A stretch of 64,000 nt of DNA from Nitzschia sp. DOCU1 (lineage: Eukaryota; Bacillariophyta; Bacillariophyceae; Bacillariales; Bacillariaceae), in NCBI GenBank assembly GCA_951394045.1, contig OX596000.1, positions 992,001 to 1,056,000 of the forward strand. Direction: 5' to 3'. A program made the position numbers and the translations under genes. The notes below the pieces were generated by a model. It was not told the DNA's origin, ran no database searches, and saw nothing but the letters and a program-made list of their open reading frames with translations. Below, piece after piece: positions 20,252 to 30,342 of the stretch (its first letter is position 1; each line of letters opens with the position of its first letter).

Positions 20252-21427
20252 TCAGTTTTCATCGTCGCTAGCGACAAGGTTAGCCAAGAGTTCGTCCACA
20301 TTGAAGTTTTCCTCGTCGGGTGGATCAATCGCCTTGCGCTTGCGTTCGTCCTTGACCGCGTCCTTGACCATGTTCTGGATCATGGCATGTAGTTCTTCTT
20401 TCTTGTTGGCGCCGCCATCGTCACGAACCCAAGTGCGGTTACCGTAACGAGGCTTTTTATCGCCATTCTTGATGAAGTTTCCATGGGCGGCAGCCATCTT
20501 CTGGGCCTGCGCCACCACCATCTTGCAGTCCCCAGTGTTGTGGGACCAGTTGGGGCCATGGTAGGCACATTTAAAGGGAGGAGTCTTGTCATTAGGGCCG
20601 CGCTTAATAGCGGCCTTCGAGTGATCCATTCGCGGGTCTCGCTTCCCCTTCGGAGGATGGTTGCCATCTGGCTTCTGCTTACGGACGTGATGAGTTTCGT
20701 GCAATTTTTCGGTGAATTCGAGGCGCTCGCAGAACTGCGTAAACTCGTCCAAAGTGTGGTCAATCGGCTCGAAACCCTGCAGGATCATCTGTTGACGCCA
20801 ACTGGCGGGAATGGCGAATTCTGCATGCTCAATGATCTCGTCGTTGGGGAGCTTGTTGGCTGCTCCACGAGTGCTGTCAAACATCGCCAAGTAGCTGTTG
20901 AGTTGCTGGAAGCGGCTGATATATTCCTTCATCGACATCTCAGGAGGCTTGCGACACAAACGGCGCATGTAACGTTTCTGGGTCTGAAGTGCGCGAGCCG
21001 GGAGAACGTAGTTAGTCACTCCTTGGAGGACGATTTTCAAATTTGCACTTGTTTCGTTCCCAGCGGTCGCTGCGGTTTCCTCGAACTTGGCGAGGGCCTT
21101 TCCGGTGAGGATACGGCGGTAAAACTCATACTTTTGCGGACCGGTAGTCAGGTGCTGCCCGTTGATCACCTTTTTGGCCTTTTCTTGGAGGCGAAACCAA
21201 GTTTCAGGCGACTCGTCGCCGTTGAACGGAAGAATCGACAGTTCGAACTGAGTGGAGGTTGGATCTTCAGGAACATTGCGACACTTGAAAGTAACCAGCT
21301 TTTCCTTGTTCACTGCAACTTCAGGTTCACGTTGAATAGGGATCGGGGCTCGTTGAAAACCCTTTCTCGACATGTCATGGCGAGGAATAGCCGCGGCGGC
21401 GGCAACGGTTGCGTTAGAGAGCTTCAT
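20252..21427 (-). CDS. Element B gag
   Basis: 391-residue structural protein that packages element RNA. ATG at 21427 (MKLSNATVAAA), only about 50 bp after the 5' LTR. The central retrotransposon gag region includes the YMRRLCRKPPEMSMKEYI segment shared with element A gag. A C-terminal CAYHGPNWSHNTGDC has the Cys/His spacing of a zinc knuckle variant. An acidic tail ends ANLVASDDEN. The frame is intact. Confidence 0.92.
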   Translation of the reverse strand: MKLSNATVAAAAAIPRHDMSRKGFQRAPIPIQREPEVAVNKEKLVTFKCRNVPEDPTSTQFELSILPFNGDESPETWFRLQEKAKKVINGQHLTTGPQKYEFYRRILTGKALAKFEETAATAGNETSANLKIVLQGVTNYVLPARALQTQKRYMRRLCRKPPEMSMKEYISRFQQLNSYLAMFDSTRGAANKLPNDEIIEHAEFAIPASWRQQMILQGFEPIDHTLDEFTQFCERLEFTEKLHETHHVRKQKPDGNHPPKGKRDPRMDHSKAAIKRGPNDKTPPFKCAYHGPNWSHNTGDCKMVVAQAQKMAAAHGNFIKNGDKKPRYGNRTWVRDDGGANKKEELHAMIQNMVKDAVKDERKRKAIDPPDEENFNVDELLANLVASDDEN

Positions 21428-21461
21428 CTTGAGTAAAATTGATCTTGATCACGACGATTGT

Positions 21462-21478
21462 CGTGGAGTGTTAACACT
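21462..21478 (-). promoter_or_regulatory. Palindromic primer-binding-site candidate, element B
   Basis: On the minus strand AGTGTTAACACTCCACG follows the 5' LTR after one base. The same 17 bases occupy this place in both A copies (25204-25220, 31547-31563), although the LTRs of A and B are unrelated over most of their length. It does not start TGG, as a site pairing with a mature tRNA 3' end would, and AGTGTTAACACT is a perfect palindrome. Confidence 0.5.
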
Positions 21479-21479
21479 A

Positions 21480-22012
21480 TGCACTACGTCGTTTGTAGGA
21501 TCGAAAAGGTTGCGAAAAATTATGGCTAGGTTAAAAACTAGATGTATTTCTCATGCAAGTTGTCTCGTAGGCTCTCGTAGTTCTAGTAGAGTCGAGACCT
21601 TTGACATGCATCGACAACAATCCGAACAGGAGGTTGATGCATCTTGTAGTAGACTAGCTACGACGTTGTACTAGGGTTCTTTGGACGTCGTCAGCTACTC
21701 TGGAATAAAGTATAGCTACCTCGATGTCATCGAGGTGCCAGATCTTAGGTGGCATTGACACTAGGATCTCATCGGCATTCGACTAGCTGGAGTCATGCGC
21801 GATGCCTGCGTCATGCAACATCACGCCGACGGTGACGTCAATAGATTATGGGCCTTGTCCGACGATGTCCGAGACCGGCCTAGCGTTCGCGTCCGCGTGC
21901 AACGCTATCGTCATGCTACGTCATCACACATGATGTCGCACATGACTAAACAGACTAATATTATTGGACTACAATCATTCGAAGGAGTCGACGTGTAAAG
22001 CAGTGTACTGCA
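21480..22012 (-). repeat. LTR of element B (5' LTR)
   Basis: 533 bp, identical to the left LTR except CAACATCACG for CAACGTCACG near 21819. It drives minus-strand transcription of gag and pol. Near-identity of the LTRs indicates a recent insertion. Confidence 0.95.
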
Positions 22013-22016
22013 AATG

Positions 22017-22732
22017 TGCACGATCTCATACGGACCGCTATAAGGATTCGTCCCATATTTGCGGGATTGTTCATTACGGACCATTACCTTCTGTCCTACG
22101 CGATACCGGTAAACTCTTCGCGTCTTGTTTTCAGCTGTGTTGTTTTGGATAATACGAGATTGTTTTCGTTCCTTAATTAATTTCCAGTTAGCTTCGAACC
22201 GGGTATTTAGGATAGCGTCGCGGCCAAACACTAGCTGTGTTGGCGTTGCTTGCATCGTTGTGTGATACGTTGCGCGTACTGCGAACATAGTGGCTGCAAG
22301 GACTCCGTCCAGTGACTCCGTGTCTTCGGAGTTTTGCAACTCGAAGGTGCGAATCATGTTCCCTATGGTTTGGTGAACTCGCTCGATAATTGAATTAGCC
22401 TGCGGGTTTCGCGCTGTAATCGGCTTGGTCATTACGCCGTAGTCTTCGCGCACCATTCTTCGGAATTCTCCCATGAATTCAGTTCCGCGGTCATAAATGA
22501 TCTTTTGTGGCCACGGATATCTCGTAAACCACGCCATTTCGGCCGCACTGGCTATCGAAAAGGCTTCTTTATTTGCTATACGTACCATCTCGAACCATCC
22601 GGTTGCGGGATCTATCATAGTGAGACACCATAGTTGTAGTGTCTTTTTACTACCTAGTTGTTTTATCTTATATGGACCTATCAGGTCGACACATAGTGTA
22701 TCCCAAGGGTCTATTTCTGCCGCCTTAGCTCT
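22017..22732 (-). pseudogene. Element A copy 1: integrase core fragment
   Basis: Starts at the deletion junction (frame AKAAEIDPWDTLC) and holds catalytic Asp in CVDLIGPY, Asp in IYDRGTEF and Glu in SIIERVHQT. The HHCC domain is missing, and the C-terminus is cut by element B at 22016. It lies in a different frame from the upstream RT remnant, so it cannot be made as part of a normal Gag-Pol protein. Confidence 0.9.
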
Positions 22733-23988
22733 ATGTGATAGTAGCCCATGTTGAGGTCGAGACTCGTCGCGTACTGAAAGCCTTCTAGCTTCATCAGTAA
22801 GTCCTGAATCTTCGGGATTGGATACGGCTTGCGTTTAATCCATTTGTTCAATTCTCTAAAATCGTTGATGAATCGAACTGTTCCATCCTTTTTGGGGATG
22901 ATAAAGGTGGGCGCACCCCATTCGGAGCGGTTCACCTTTTTGAGTACTCCGACTTGACAGAGTCGTGCGACTTCATCGCGGAGAGTGCGCTCATACGCCT
23001 TCGGTACAGGGTACGCTCTAGCATGGTACGGCTTTGCACCTTCTACTAGTTCAATATCATAGGGGGCCCCACGCCATCGGCCGAGGGTACCATCAAATAG
23101 GGTCTGGTATTTTGTCAGTAGCTGTTCTAGCTTACTCTGCTCATCCTTCCTAAGGTGAGTTTGCTCCCTAGCAATGCTACGTGCATCGGCTTTCTCGTAC
23201 TTGGTGTCGAGAATTTCCTTGACGCGGTCCGACATCTCATCGACGTGTCCGCGTTCATGTACATGATACGACGTCGCTGTCGTCGCATCTATTTCTTTCA
23301 TTGGCATACGTGCATCGTCCCATTCTACTTCCATAGCTTTGAAGTCGATCACTAGACCTAGCTCTTGCATGAGGTCTCTGCCTATAATCATATCGTAGTT
23401 GCCTAGATCATCTGCTAGGTGAAAGTCCCACTCGATCAATCGATCGTCGTGTAGTTCTGGTAGACTGAGTTGCGTGGTCACGCGTTCAGTACACTTATAA
23501 CTACCGCTCATAGTCGTGAATACAGTAGTCGCTTTTTGGGTCTTTATTTTTAGTTTGCTAGCACTGCTCTTCTTCCAGAGACAGCCACTACCGCCAGAGT
23601 CAAGAAGTGCCTTGACGGTTACTACTTGTTGCCGACGTCCGCTGCGTTGGTTAACACGTGCAAACGTGATCGGTACTAGATGACTGGATTTTTGTCGTTT
23701 GTTTGAGCCTACAGTTCGACTACCTCGAATCGTGTTCAATAAGTAAAGCTCGCGCTCGCGCTGTGCTTCCGCCAGACATGCATCGAGAGAGCTGAAACTT
23801 CGAGATTTCGTTAGTTTAACGAAATTCCTGCTTGCGTGTGATTTTTGCGAATTTTGTGTTGCGCTTGTAACGCTACCGCTATTGTAAAATGATTCCATCT
23901 GTTGGACTTCGTCCCTTTGGATAAAACTAGTGTAATCGTTCAATTCACCACTATTATTACTGTTATATTCATATTCACACGTAGTCAC
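22711..23988 (-). pseudogene. Element A copy 1: protease and truncated RT
   Basis: The frame is continuous with gag across a TGA at 24001-24003. It contains a protease-like region in which the active-site motif reads LLDSGGSGCLW instead of the usual DTGAS, then the first part of RT (RFINDFRELNKWIKRKP, SLDLNMGYYHIEL). It breaks after HIEL at the internal deletion and stops 4 codons later. The YIDD core, RNase H and the integrase N-terminus are absent. Confidence 0.9.
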
Positions 23989-24000
23989 CGGCTCACATCG

Positions 24001-25184
24001 TCAATCCATTTCGGTGTCGCTGTCGCTGCCGTCGCTGACACTGAGTTTGTCGAAGTCGATACCGTTGAGATCATCCATATCGTAATTGAAATTATCCATC
24101 GAGGGAGGATCTTCGGCCTTGCGTTTCTTTGCGGATTGTTTGACCGCGTTCTCGACCATCGACTTGATGTAGGCATGAAGCTCGCCTGTTTTCTTTTTCT
24201 TTTCGCCATTGCCATCGCTGTCGCTGCGGCGCCAAGTTTTGTTTTCGAAGCGGGCCTTTTTGAAACGACCTGCGACGTTCGAATGGGCAGCCGCCATCTT
24301 CTTTGCTTGATCCTTTAAAATAAGGCAATCATGGGTAGCATGGGTGTTGTTAGCGCCATGATAAAGACAATCATACTTGGCCTTACCGTCGGTTCCCGCT
24401 CTCGGGCCTCCGCACTTCCTCTTCGAGGGTTTTTCGCCATTCGACTTGCCATTGTTGTCTGCCTTCTTGCTGAGGGCTTCATTGATCTCCTCGGTAGCTT
24501 CCAGCCGTTCGCAGAAGTCTACAAAGTCTTGAACCGTGTGGTCCACAGGCTCGAATCCCTGTAGGATCATCTCCTTGCGCCACTTGGCGGGGATTCCAAA
24601 CTCGCAATTCTCCATGAGCTCGTCGTCGGGAATTTTGTTTTTCTCGCCTTTCTCGTCGAATAGCGCGAGGTACTCGTTTAGCTCGTGGAGCCGAGCCACA
24701 TACGCCTTCATTGTCATCGTCGGGGGCTTTCGGCAGATCCGACGCATATAGCGCTTTTGAAGTTGCACTGCGCGTTTTGGGAGGACATACGCCGTAACCG
24801 CGTGCAAACTTTTCTCAAAACTCTCAGGAGTTTCGGCTTCGAGTTCCGAGGCCTTCGCGTTGAACGCGGCCAATACCTGGCCTTTCAGCAAATTGCGTGT
24901 TAACGCAAATTTCTGAGGTCCCGTAGTCAAGTCCTGACCCGCGATCACATCCTTAAGTCCGATAAGGAAAAGGAACCACTCTTCGGGCGTTCCGTCGGTG
25001 AAATGCGGTTGTTTGACGCGTCGCATCAACGACTTTTTATCTTTTGGGTCAATGCGCAAGTCGTATTGACTGTACGCCCCATCTTTGAGCTCCTTTGGCT
25101 CGGGTCTTTCGATACTGACCGGTGCTGATTTGAAGCCCTGCTTCTCGGCAGCGGATTCTTCGGGATGCTGTTTGCAATCTTCAT
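24001..25184 (-). pseudogene. Element A copy 1: gag with N-terminal frameshift
   Basis: Homologous to the 394-residue gag of copy 2. After MKIANSIPK the frame is lost near 25155, where copy 1 has one base fewer (GCGGATTCTTCGG against GCGGTCTTCTTCGG on the plus strand). The body (24001 to about 25150) stays open and carries YMRRICRKPPTMTMKAYV and CLYHGANNTHATHDC, a zinc-knuckle-like motif. Confidence 0.85.
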
Positions 25185-25203
25185 CTTTAGCTCACGCGTG
25201 TAA

Positions 25204-25220
25204 CGTGGAGTGTTAACACT
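25204..25220 (-). promoter_or_regulatory. Palindromic primer-binding-site candidate, element A copy 1
   Basis: AGTGTTAACACTCCACG on the minus strand, one base after the 5' LTR; the same sequence and spacing as in element B and in A copy 2. Confidence 0.5.
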
Positions 25221-25221
25221 G

Positions 25222-25639
25222 TGCACTACACTGAAAGTACGATGAAAAAGTTGTAGTGGAAATAATTGTGAGATCTAAAGTTATCGCTGATTCTATCGCT
25301 CCTAGACCACCAGGGTCTTTCCTCAATGCATCCTGCATGCGTTGGATACAACTCCCACCGATCTAGCTTCTCGAATCTCTTCAAGGTCCATAGCTAGATA
25401 CCGTTGGAAGTTCTATTCCAGTAGTAGACGTTGACGGCTCGCCGCGCTTGCCGTTGTCGTCGTCATTGCTCGTCAGCCGCGCCGGCCTTGCCCGTCCGTC
25501 CGTGCGTCCACAGACGTTCGACCAAGTCGACGTCAGCCAGGTATGTATGTAAGGTATGTAGGTACTACACGTAGGCCATTGTGTGTACTCTTTACTCTAA
25601 CTACCTGTTAGATCTAGAGGGGTATTCTAGTGTACTGCA
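25222..25639 (-). repeat. LTR of element A copy 1 (5' LTR)
   Basis: 418 bp, TGCACTACACTG...GTACTGCA. A few private changes (GTTGACGG, CGTCCGTCCGTG) are seen relative to the right LTR of copy 2. CCTG follows as target duplication. Confidence 0.92.
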
Positions 25640-25723
25640 CCTGTGCAGGATCGCCACACCGAATTGCAATCTGCACATCACGAAAATTGCAGATGTCTGT
25701 TGATTGTCATCACAGACGTCACA

Positions 25724-25880
25724 CACATTCTCGCATTGTCGTGTTTGTCGCATTCCTTGCATTCTCGCATTCTTGCCTTGTCATGTTGTCTTGTCTCGCA
25801 TTCTGCATTTTTGCTTTGTCGCATTGTCGCATTGTGGTGTTGTGGTGTCACATTTGTTGTGGTTGTGGCATTTTCCCATT
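25724..25880. repeat. GCATTCT-type minisatellite (unit 1, right)
   Basis: Same GCATTCTCGCATTGTCGTGTTTGTC modules as at 14896-15235 and in the same orientation, lying on the far side of the retrotransposon insertion. The repeat therefore belongs to the host TIR element. Its open frames are artefacts. Confidence 0.85.
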
Positions 25881-26945
25881 GCGTGTTGTTGTGTTTTCGG
25901 AAAGGGAGTCATGTGAGTCATAGTGGTACTGATATAGTCACATAGTACCTGGCTTTCCCTACTACCGGTACCTTGAGCAAATCAATTAATACCTCTACGA
26001 TACAACTACTGGTTGGAATGTTTAGCGTCTATTAGCCATTCTTTCCCGGTTCACTTTCTTCCTGTGCTCCAGGATGATATTGTTGCGTTTACTTTCATCT
26101 TCTGGCACTTGAATTCGTTTATCAGAATTGTGATACTATTAATAGGGTAGTAGTAGTGGTGGTAGTAATCATATTAGATATTCGTCGCAATGCAACAATA
26201 ATGCGTTCGTGGTGATCATGGTGATGACACCAAAAAAATTTCGCCGCCTCCGCGGCGCCGGCAAAAGCGGCCCTCGCTTCGCTCGGGTTAATCAAAAGTT
26301 TTTGCCCACATACGTAAAACACGTGCCCAGGACGGCAGGTTGCTTACTCATGTGGGGTAACGCACATAGGAGATTTGATGGCGTCTACGGACATTAGAGT
26401 TCTTTTTCGAAAATATGTTGTAGTTAAGTGTACATTCTGCCTATGTGCGATACCCACTGGGTATCGCACATGACTGTTTGTGTCGGAATGAGACATGAAT
26501 GTGTCGTAGTGAGACAAAATAGGCAATAATATTGCTTACTACCTGATGCTGGCTCTCTCTATTCACCACTATTTTATCGATATCTCGCCAACGGCCGGTC
26601 CAAATTCAACCATTCTTTCACCACCCAAACCGTGACAGTAAAATACATCTGAAACTGTTTCCGGCTATTTTTAAGAGAGTATAGATCTGTAGTTATAGCT
26701 TAAGTGACCAACTTCTCTAATACCCATGGTAGCACATTGAGATCCTAACAGTACGAGCAAATGTTAGAGAGAGTCGGATAGATGAAGAAAGGGTTGAATT
26801 TGGACAGGTTCCTGGCGAGTTATAGACAATCTACTTTCTAGAGGAAAACTTCCCAGTAGTAAGGCGAATTGCAGTGATCCAATGAGTCATTTGAATCAAT
26901 CAAAGGAGTCATGCCGCATACGACAAATCAAGTGAGTCCCATTCA

Positions 26946-27309
26946 TTGTCGTTGTTGTCCAATTCTTGCATACTTGCATACTTGCATTGTCATGTTTGTC
27001 ATGCTGTTGCATTCTCCCATTCTCGCATACTCGCATTGTCGTGTTTGTCGCATTCTTGCATTCTCGCATTGTCGTGTTTGTCGTGTTCTCACATTCTCGC
27101 ATTGTTGTGTTGTCCCATTCCTTGCATTCTTCGTCGTGGTTGTTGTTGCATTCTTGCATTCTTGCATTCTTGCATTCTCGCATTCTTGCATTCTTGCATT
27201 GTCGTGTTTGTTGTGTTCTCGCATTCTCGCATACTTGCATTCTGGCATTGTCATGTTTGCCGCATTCTTGCATTCTCGCATTGTCATGTTCTCACATTCT
27301 CACATTGTG
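26946..27309. repeat. GCATTCT-type minisatellite (unit 2, left)
   Basis: Counterpart of 14896-15235, with 24 extra bases of GCATTCT(C/T) copies near 27170-27195: a length change since the duplication. Confidence 0.88.
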
Positions 27310-27804
27310 ACGATACGGTCCAAACTGGCGGTATTGCTGGGCGAAAGCTAGTGTCAGTGGTAGTGTTGAGTAATTGCGGCGATAGATTGGTTTCTATGAA
27401 GTTATTGTTTCTGTGTTTTCTGAAGTAAAATAGAGATGTATTGACACGAAAGAAGACGTTGTTCGACGCTTCGATCGTTTGAAAGCAGGTTGGGTGTAGA
27501 TACTTAGGTTTCCCGCTTTCGATTTCGTGTCATAGGGTGTCATGAAGAACCACTGTTGATGTAGAGATATATGGACCATCGAGAGGTCAACTTTACGAAG
27601 GAAGCTATCGTCGTCGTCGAATAGGTAGCTGGTAACGATGCTTTGGCTGATTTGGAGTGAGGAGTTGAAGGGTTCCGCCAGAACTCGTACGGAACTGGTC
27701 AACAAGTTACCGAACACGGCCCGTTGGGACTGGAGGCTCGCTGCGCTCGATGCGTGTATGCCCGCGTTCTTGAGGGCTTAGTGGTTTGGTTGCGCGCGGT
27801 CCTG

Positions 27805-28222
27805 TGCACTACGCTGAAAGTACGATGAAAAAGTTGTAGTGGAAATAATTGTGAGATCTAAAGTTATCGCTGATTCTATCGCTCCTAGACCACCAGGGTC
27901 TTTCCTCAACGCATCCTGCATGCGTTGGATACAACTCCCACCGATCTAGCTTCTCGAATCTCTTCAAGGTCCATAGCTAGATACCGTTGGAAGTTCTATT
28001 CCAGTAGTAGACGTCGACGGCTCGCCGCGCTCGCCGTTGTCGTCGTCATTGCTCGTCAGCCGCGCCGGCCTTGCCCGTCCTTCCGTGCGTCCACAGACGT
28101 TCGACCAAGTCGACGTCAGCCAGGTATGTATGTAAGGTATGTAGGTACTACACGTAGGCCATTGTGTGTACTCTTTACTCTAACTACCTGTTAGATCTAG
28201 AGGGGTATTCTAGTGTACTGCA
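27805..28222 (-). repeat. LTR of element A copy 2 (3' LTR)
   Basis: 418 bp, TGCACTACGCTG...GTACTGCA, preceded in transcription order by the polypurine tract GGGGGCGCA. Confidence 0.92.
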
Positions 28223-28252
28223 TGCGCCCCCATGACAAGGGCTTCTAAGAGC

Positions 28253-29074
28253 TCACTCATCATTAGCATCGCGTTCCTCGTACGGATGCAGATTCCGGAT
28301 ATTGTACGTTTGTTGCACTGCTCCCTTTCTGATGCGAATAGAGCCATTGTCATTAATGTGCACGATCTCATACGGACCGCTATAAGGATTCGTCCCATAT
28401 TTGCGGGATTGTTCATTACGGACCATTACCTTCTGTCCTACGCGATACCGGTAAACTCTTCGCGTCTTGTTTTCAGCTGTGTTGTTTTGGATAATACGAG
28501 ATTGTTTTCGTTCCTTAATTAATTTCCAGTTAGCTTCGAACCGGGTATTTAGGATAGCGTCGCGGCCAAACACTAGCTGTGTTGGCGTTGCTTGCATCGT
28601 TGTGTGATACGTTGCGCGTACTGCGAACATAGTGGCTGCAAGGACTCCGTCCAGTGACTCCGTGTCTTCGGAGTTTTGCAACTCGAAGGTGCGAATCATG
28701 TTCCCTATGGTTTGGTGAACTCGCTCGATAATTGAATTAGCCTGCGGGTTTCGCGCTGTAATCGGCTTGGTCATTACGCCGTAGTCTTCGCGCACCATTC
28801 TTCGGAATTCTCCCATGAATTCAGTTCCGCGGTCATAAATGATCTTTTGTGGCCACGGATATCTCGTAAACCACGCCATTTCGGCCGCACTGGCTATCGA
28901 AAAGGCTTCTTTATTTGCTATACGTACCATCTCGAACCATCCGGTTGCGGGATCTATCATAGTGAGACACCATAGTTGTAGTGTCTTTTTACTACCTAGT
29001 TGTTTTATCTTATATGGACCTATCAGGTCGACACATAGTGTATCCCAAGGGTCTATTTCTGCCGCCTTAGCTCT
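28253..29074 (-). pseudogene. Element A copy 2: integrase core and C-terminus
   Basis: Complete from the deletion junction to the natural end (RNLHPYEERDANDE). The D-D-E residues are present (CVDLIGPY, IYDRGTEF, SIIERVHQT) but the N-terminal zinc domain is missing. It is out of frame with the upstream pol fragment, so I call it a remnant although the frame is open; the first ATG is at 28960. Confidence 0.88.
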
Positions 29075-30330
29075 ATGTGATAGTAGCCCATGTTGAGGTC
29101 GAGACTCGTCGCGTACTGAAAGCCTTCTAGCTTCATCAGTAAGTCCTGAATCTTCGGGATTGGATACGGCTTGCGTTTAATCCGTTTGTTCAATTCTCTA
29201 AAATCGTTGATGAATCGAACTGTTCCATCCTTTTTGGGGATGATAAAGGTGGGCGCACCCCATTCGGAGCGGTTCACCTTTTTGAGTACTCCGACTTGAC
29301 AGAGTCGTGCGACTTCATCGCGGAGAGTGCGCTCATACGCCTTCGGTACAGGGTACGCTCTAGCATGGTACGGCTTTGCACCTTCTACTAGTTCAATATC
29401 ATAGGGGGCCCCACGCCATCGGCCGAGGGTACCATCAAATAGGGTCTGGTATTTTGTCAGTAGCTGTTCTAGCTTACTCTGCTCATCCTTCCTAAGGTGA
29501 GTTTGCTCCCTAGCAATGCTACGTGCATCGGCTTTCTCGTACTTGGCGTCGAGAATTTCCTTGACGTGGTCCGACATCTCATCGACGTGTCCGCGTTCAT
29601 GTACATGATACGACGTCGCTGTCGTCGCATCTATTTCTTTCATTGGCATACGTGCATCGTCCCATTCTACTTCCATAGCTTTGAAGTCGATCACTAGACC
29701 TAGCTCTTGCATGAGGTCTCTGCCTATAATCATATCGTAGTTGCCTAGATCATCTGCTAGGTGAAAGTCCCACTCGATCAATCGATCGTCGTGTAGTTCT
29801 GGTAGACTGAGTTGCGTGGTCACGCGTTCAGTACACTTATAACTACCGCTCATAGTCGTGAATACAGTAGTCGCTTTTTGGGTCTTTATTTTTAGTTTGC
29901 TAGCACTGCTCTTCTTCCAGAGACAGCCACTACCGCCAGAGTCAAGAAGTGCCTTGACGGTTACTACTTGTTGCCGACGTCCGCTGCGTTGGTTAACACG
30001 TGCAAACGTGATCGGTACTAGATGACTGGATTTTTGTCGTTTGTTTGAGCCTACAGTTCGACTACCTCGAATCGTGTTCAATAAGTAAAGCTCGCGCTCG
30101 CGCTGTGCTTCCGCCAGACATGCATCGAGAGAGCTGAAACTTCGAGATTTCGTTAGTTTAACGAAATTCCTGCTTGCGTGTGATTTTTGCGAATTTTGTG
30201 TTGCGCTTGTAACGCTACCGCTATTGTAAAATGATTCCATCTGTTGGACTTCGTCCCTTTGGATAAAACTAGTGTAATCGTTCAATTCACCACTATTATT
30301 ACTGTTATATTCATATTCACACGTAGTCAC
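29053..30330 (-). pseudogene. Element A copy 2: protease and truncated RT
   Basis: Same architecture and end (HIELRRQK, stop) as copy 1. It is in the gag frame, entered only through the TGA at 30343-30345, and has no ATG at its start (first codon in the open stretch is GTG). The protease site LLDSGGSG lacks the usual Thr. A few substitutions from copy 1 are visible (for example NKRIKRKP for NKWIKRKP). Confidence 0.88.
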
Positions 30331-30342
30331 CGGCTCACATCG

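Larger units (their letters stand above)
16285..22012 (-). mobile_element. Ty3/gypsy element B (nearly intact, youngest insertion)
   Basis: 5,728 bp with two 533-bp LTRs (16285-16817, 21480-22012) that differ at one base by eye, flanked by AATG target duplications, and inserted into the integrase of element A copy 1. It is absent from A copy 2, so it arrived after the tandem duplication. It encodes gag and PR-RT-RNase H-integrase in the order typical of Ty3/gypsy. The only obvious coding defect is one in-frame TGA between RNase H and integrase. A polypurine tract (GGGGGCGGG on the minus strand) directly precedes the 3' LTR. Confidence 0.95.
15731..25639 (-). mobile_element. Ty3/gypsy element A, copy 1 (non-autonomous, interrupted by element B)
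   Basis: Bounded by 418-bp LTRs (15731-16148, 25222-25639) and a 4-bp target duplication CCTG (15727-15730, 25640-25643). Coding strand is minus, so the 5' LTR is the right one. Without element B it is about 4.18 kb. Order: gag, protease plus the start of RT, a deletion removing the rest of RT, RNase H and the N-terminal integrase, then the integrase core. The integrase is split by element B between 16284 and 22017. Gag here also carries a small frameshift. Both flanks match those of copy 2, so the copies arose by segmental duplication, not by two insertions. Confidence 0.92.
14282..26327. mobile_element. TIR DNA-transposon-like unit, copy 1 (carries gypsy A and B)
   Basis: Begins GGCAGGTTGCTTAC and ends ..GTAAAACACGTGCC. 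The first 27 bases and the reverse complement of the last 27 match at 19 positions without gaps, both starting GGCA, which is a weak terminal inverted repeat. Without the retroelements the unit is about 2.1 kb (14282-15730 plus 25644-26327) and holds no transposase frame, so it is a non-autonomous element. The 8-bp target duplication would fit the hAT superfamily, but the ends do not show a canonical hAT TIR, so the superfamily is open. It contains GCATTCT-type minisatellites on both sides of the retrotransposon insertion. It is duplicated in tandem as 26334-32670. Confidence 0.65.
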
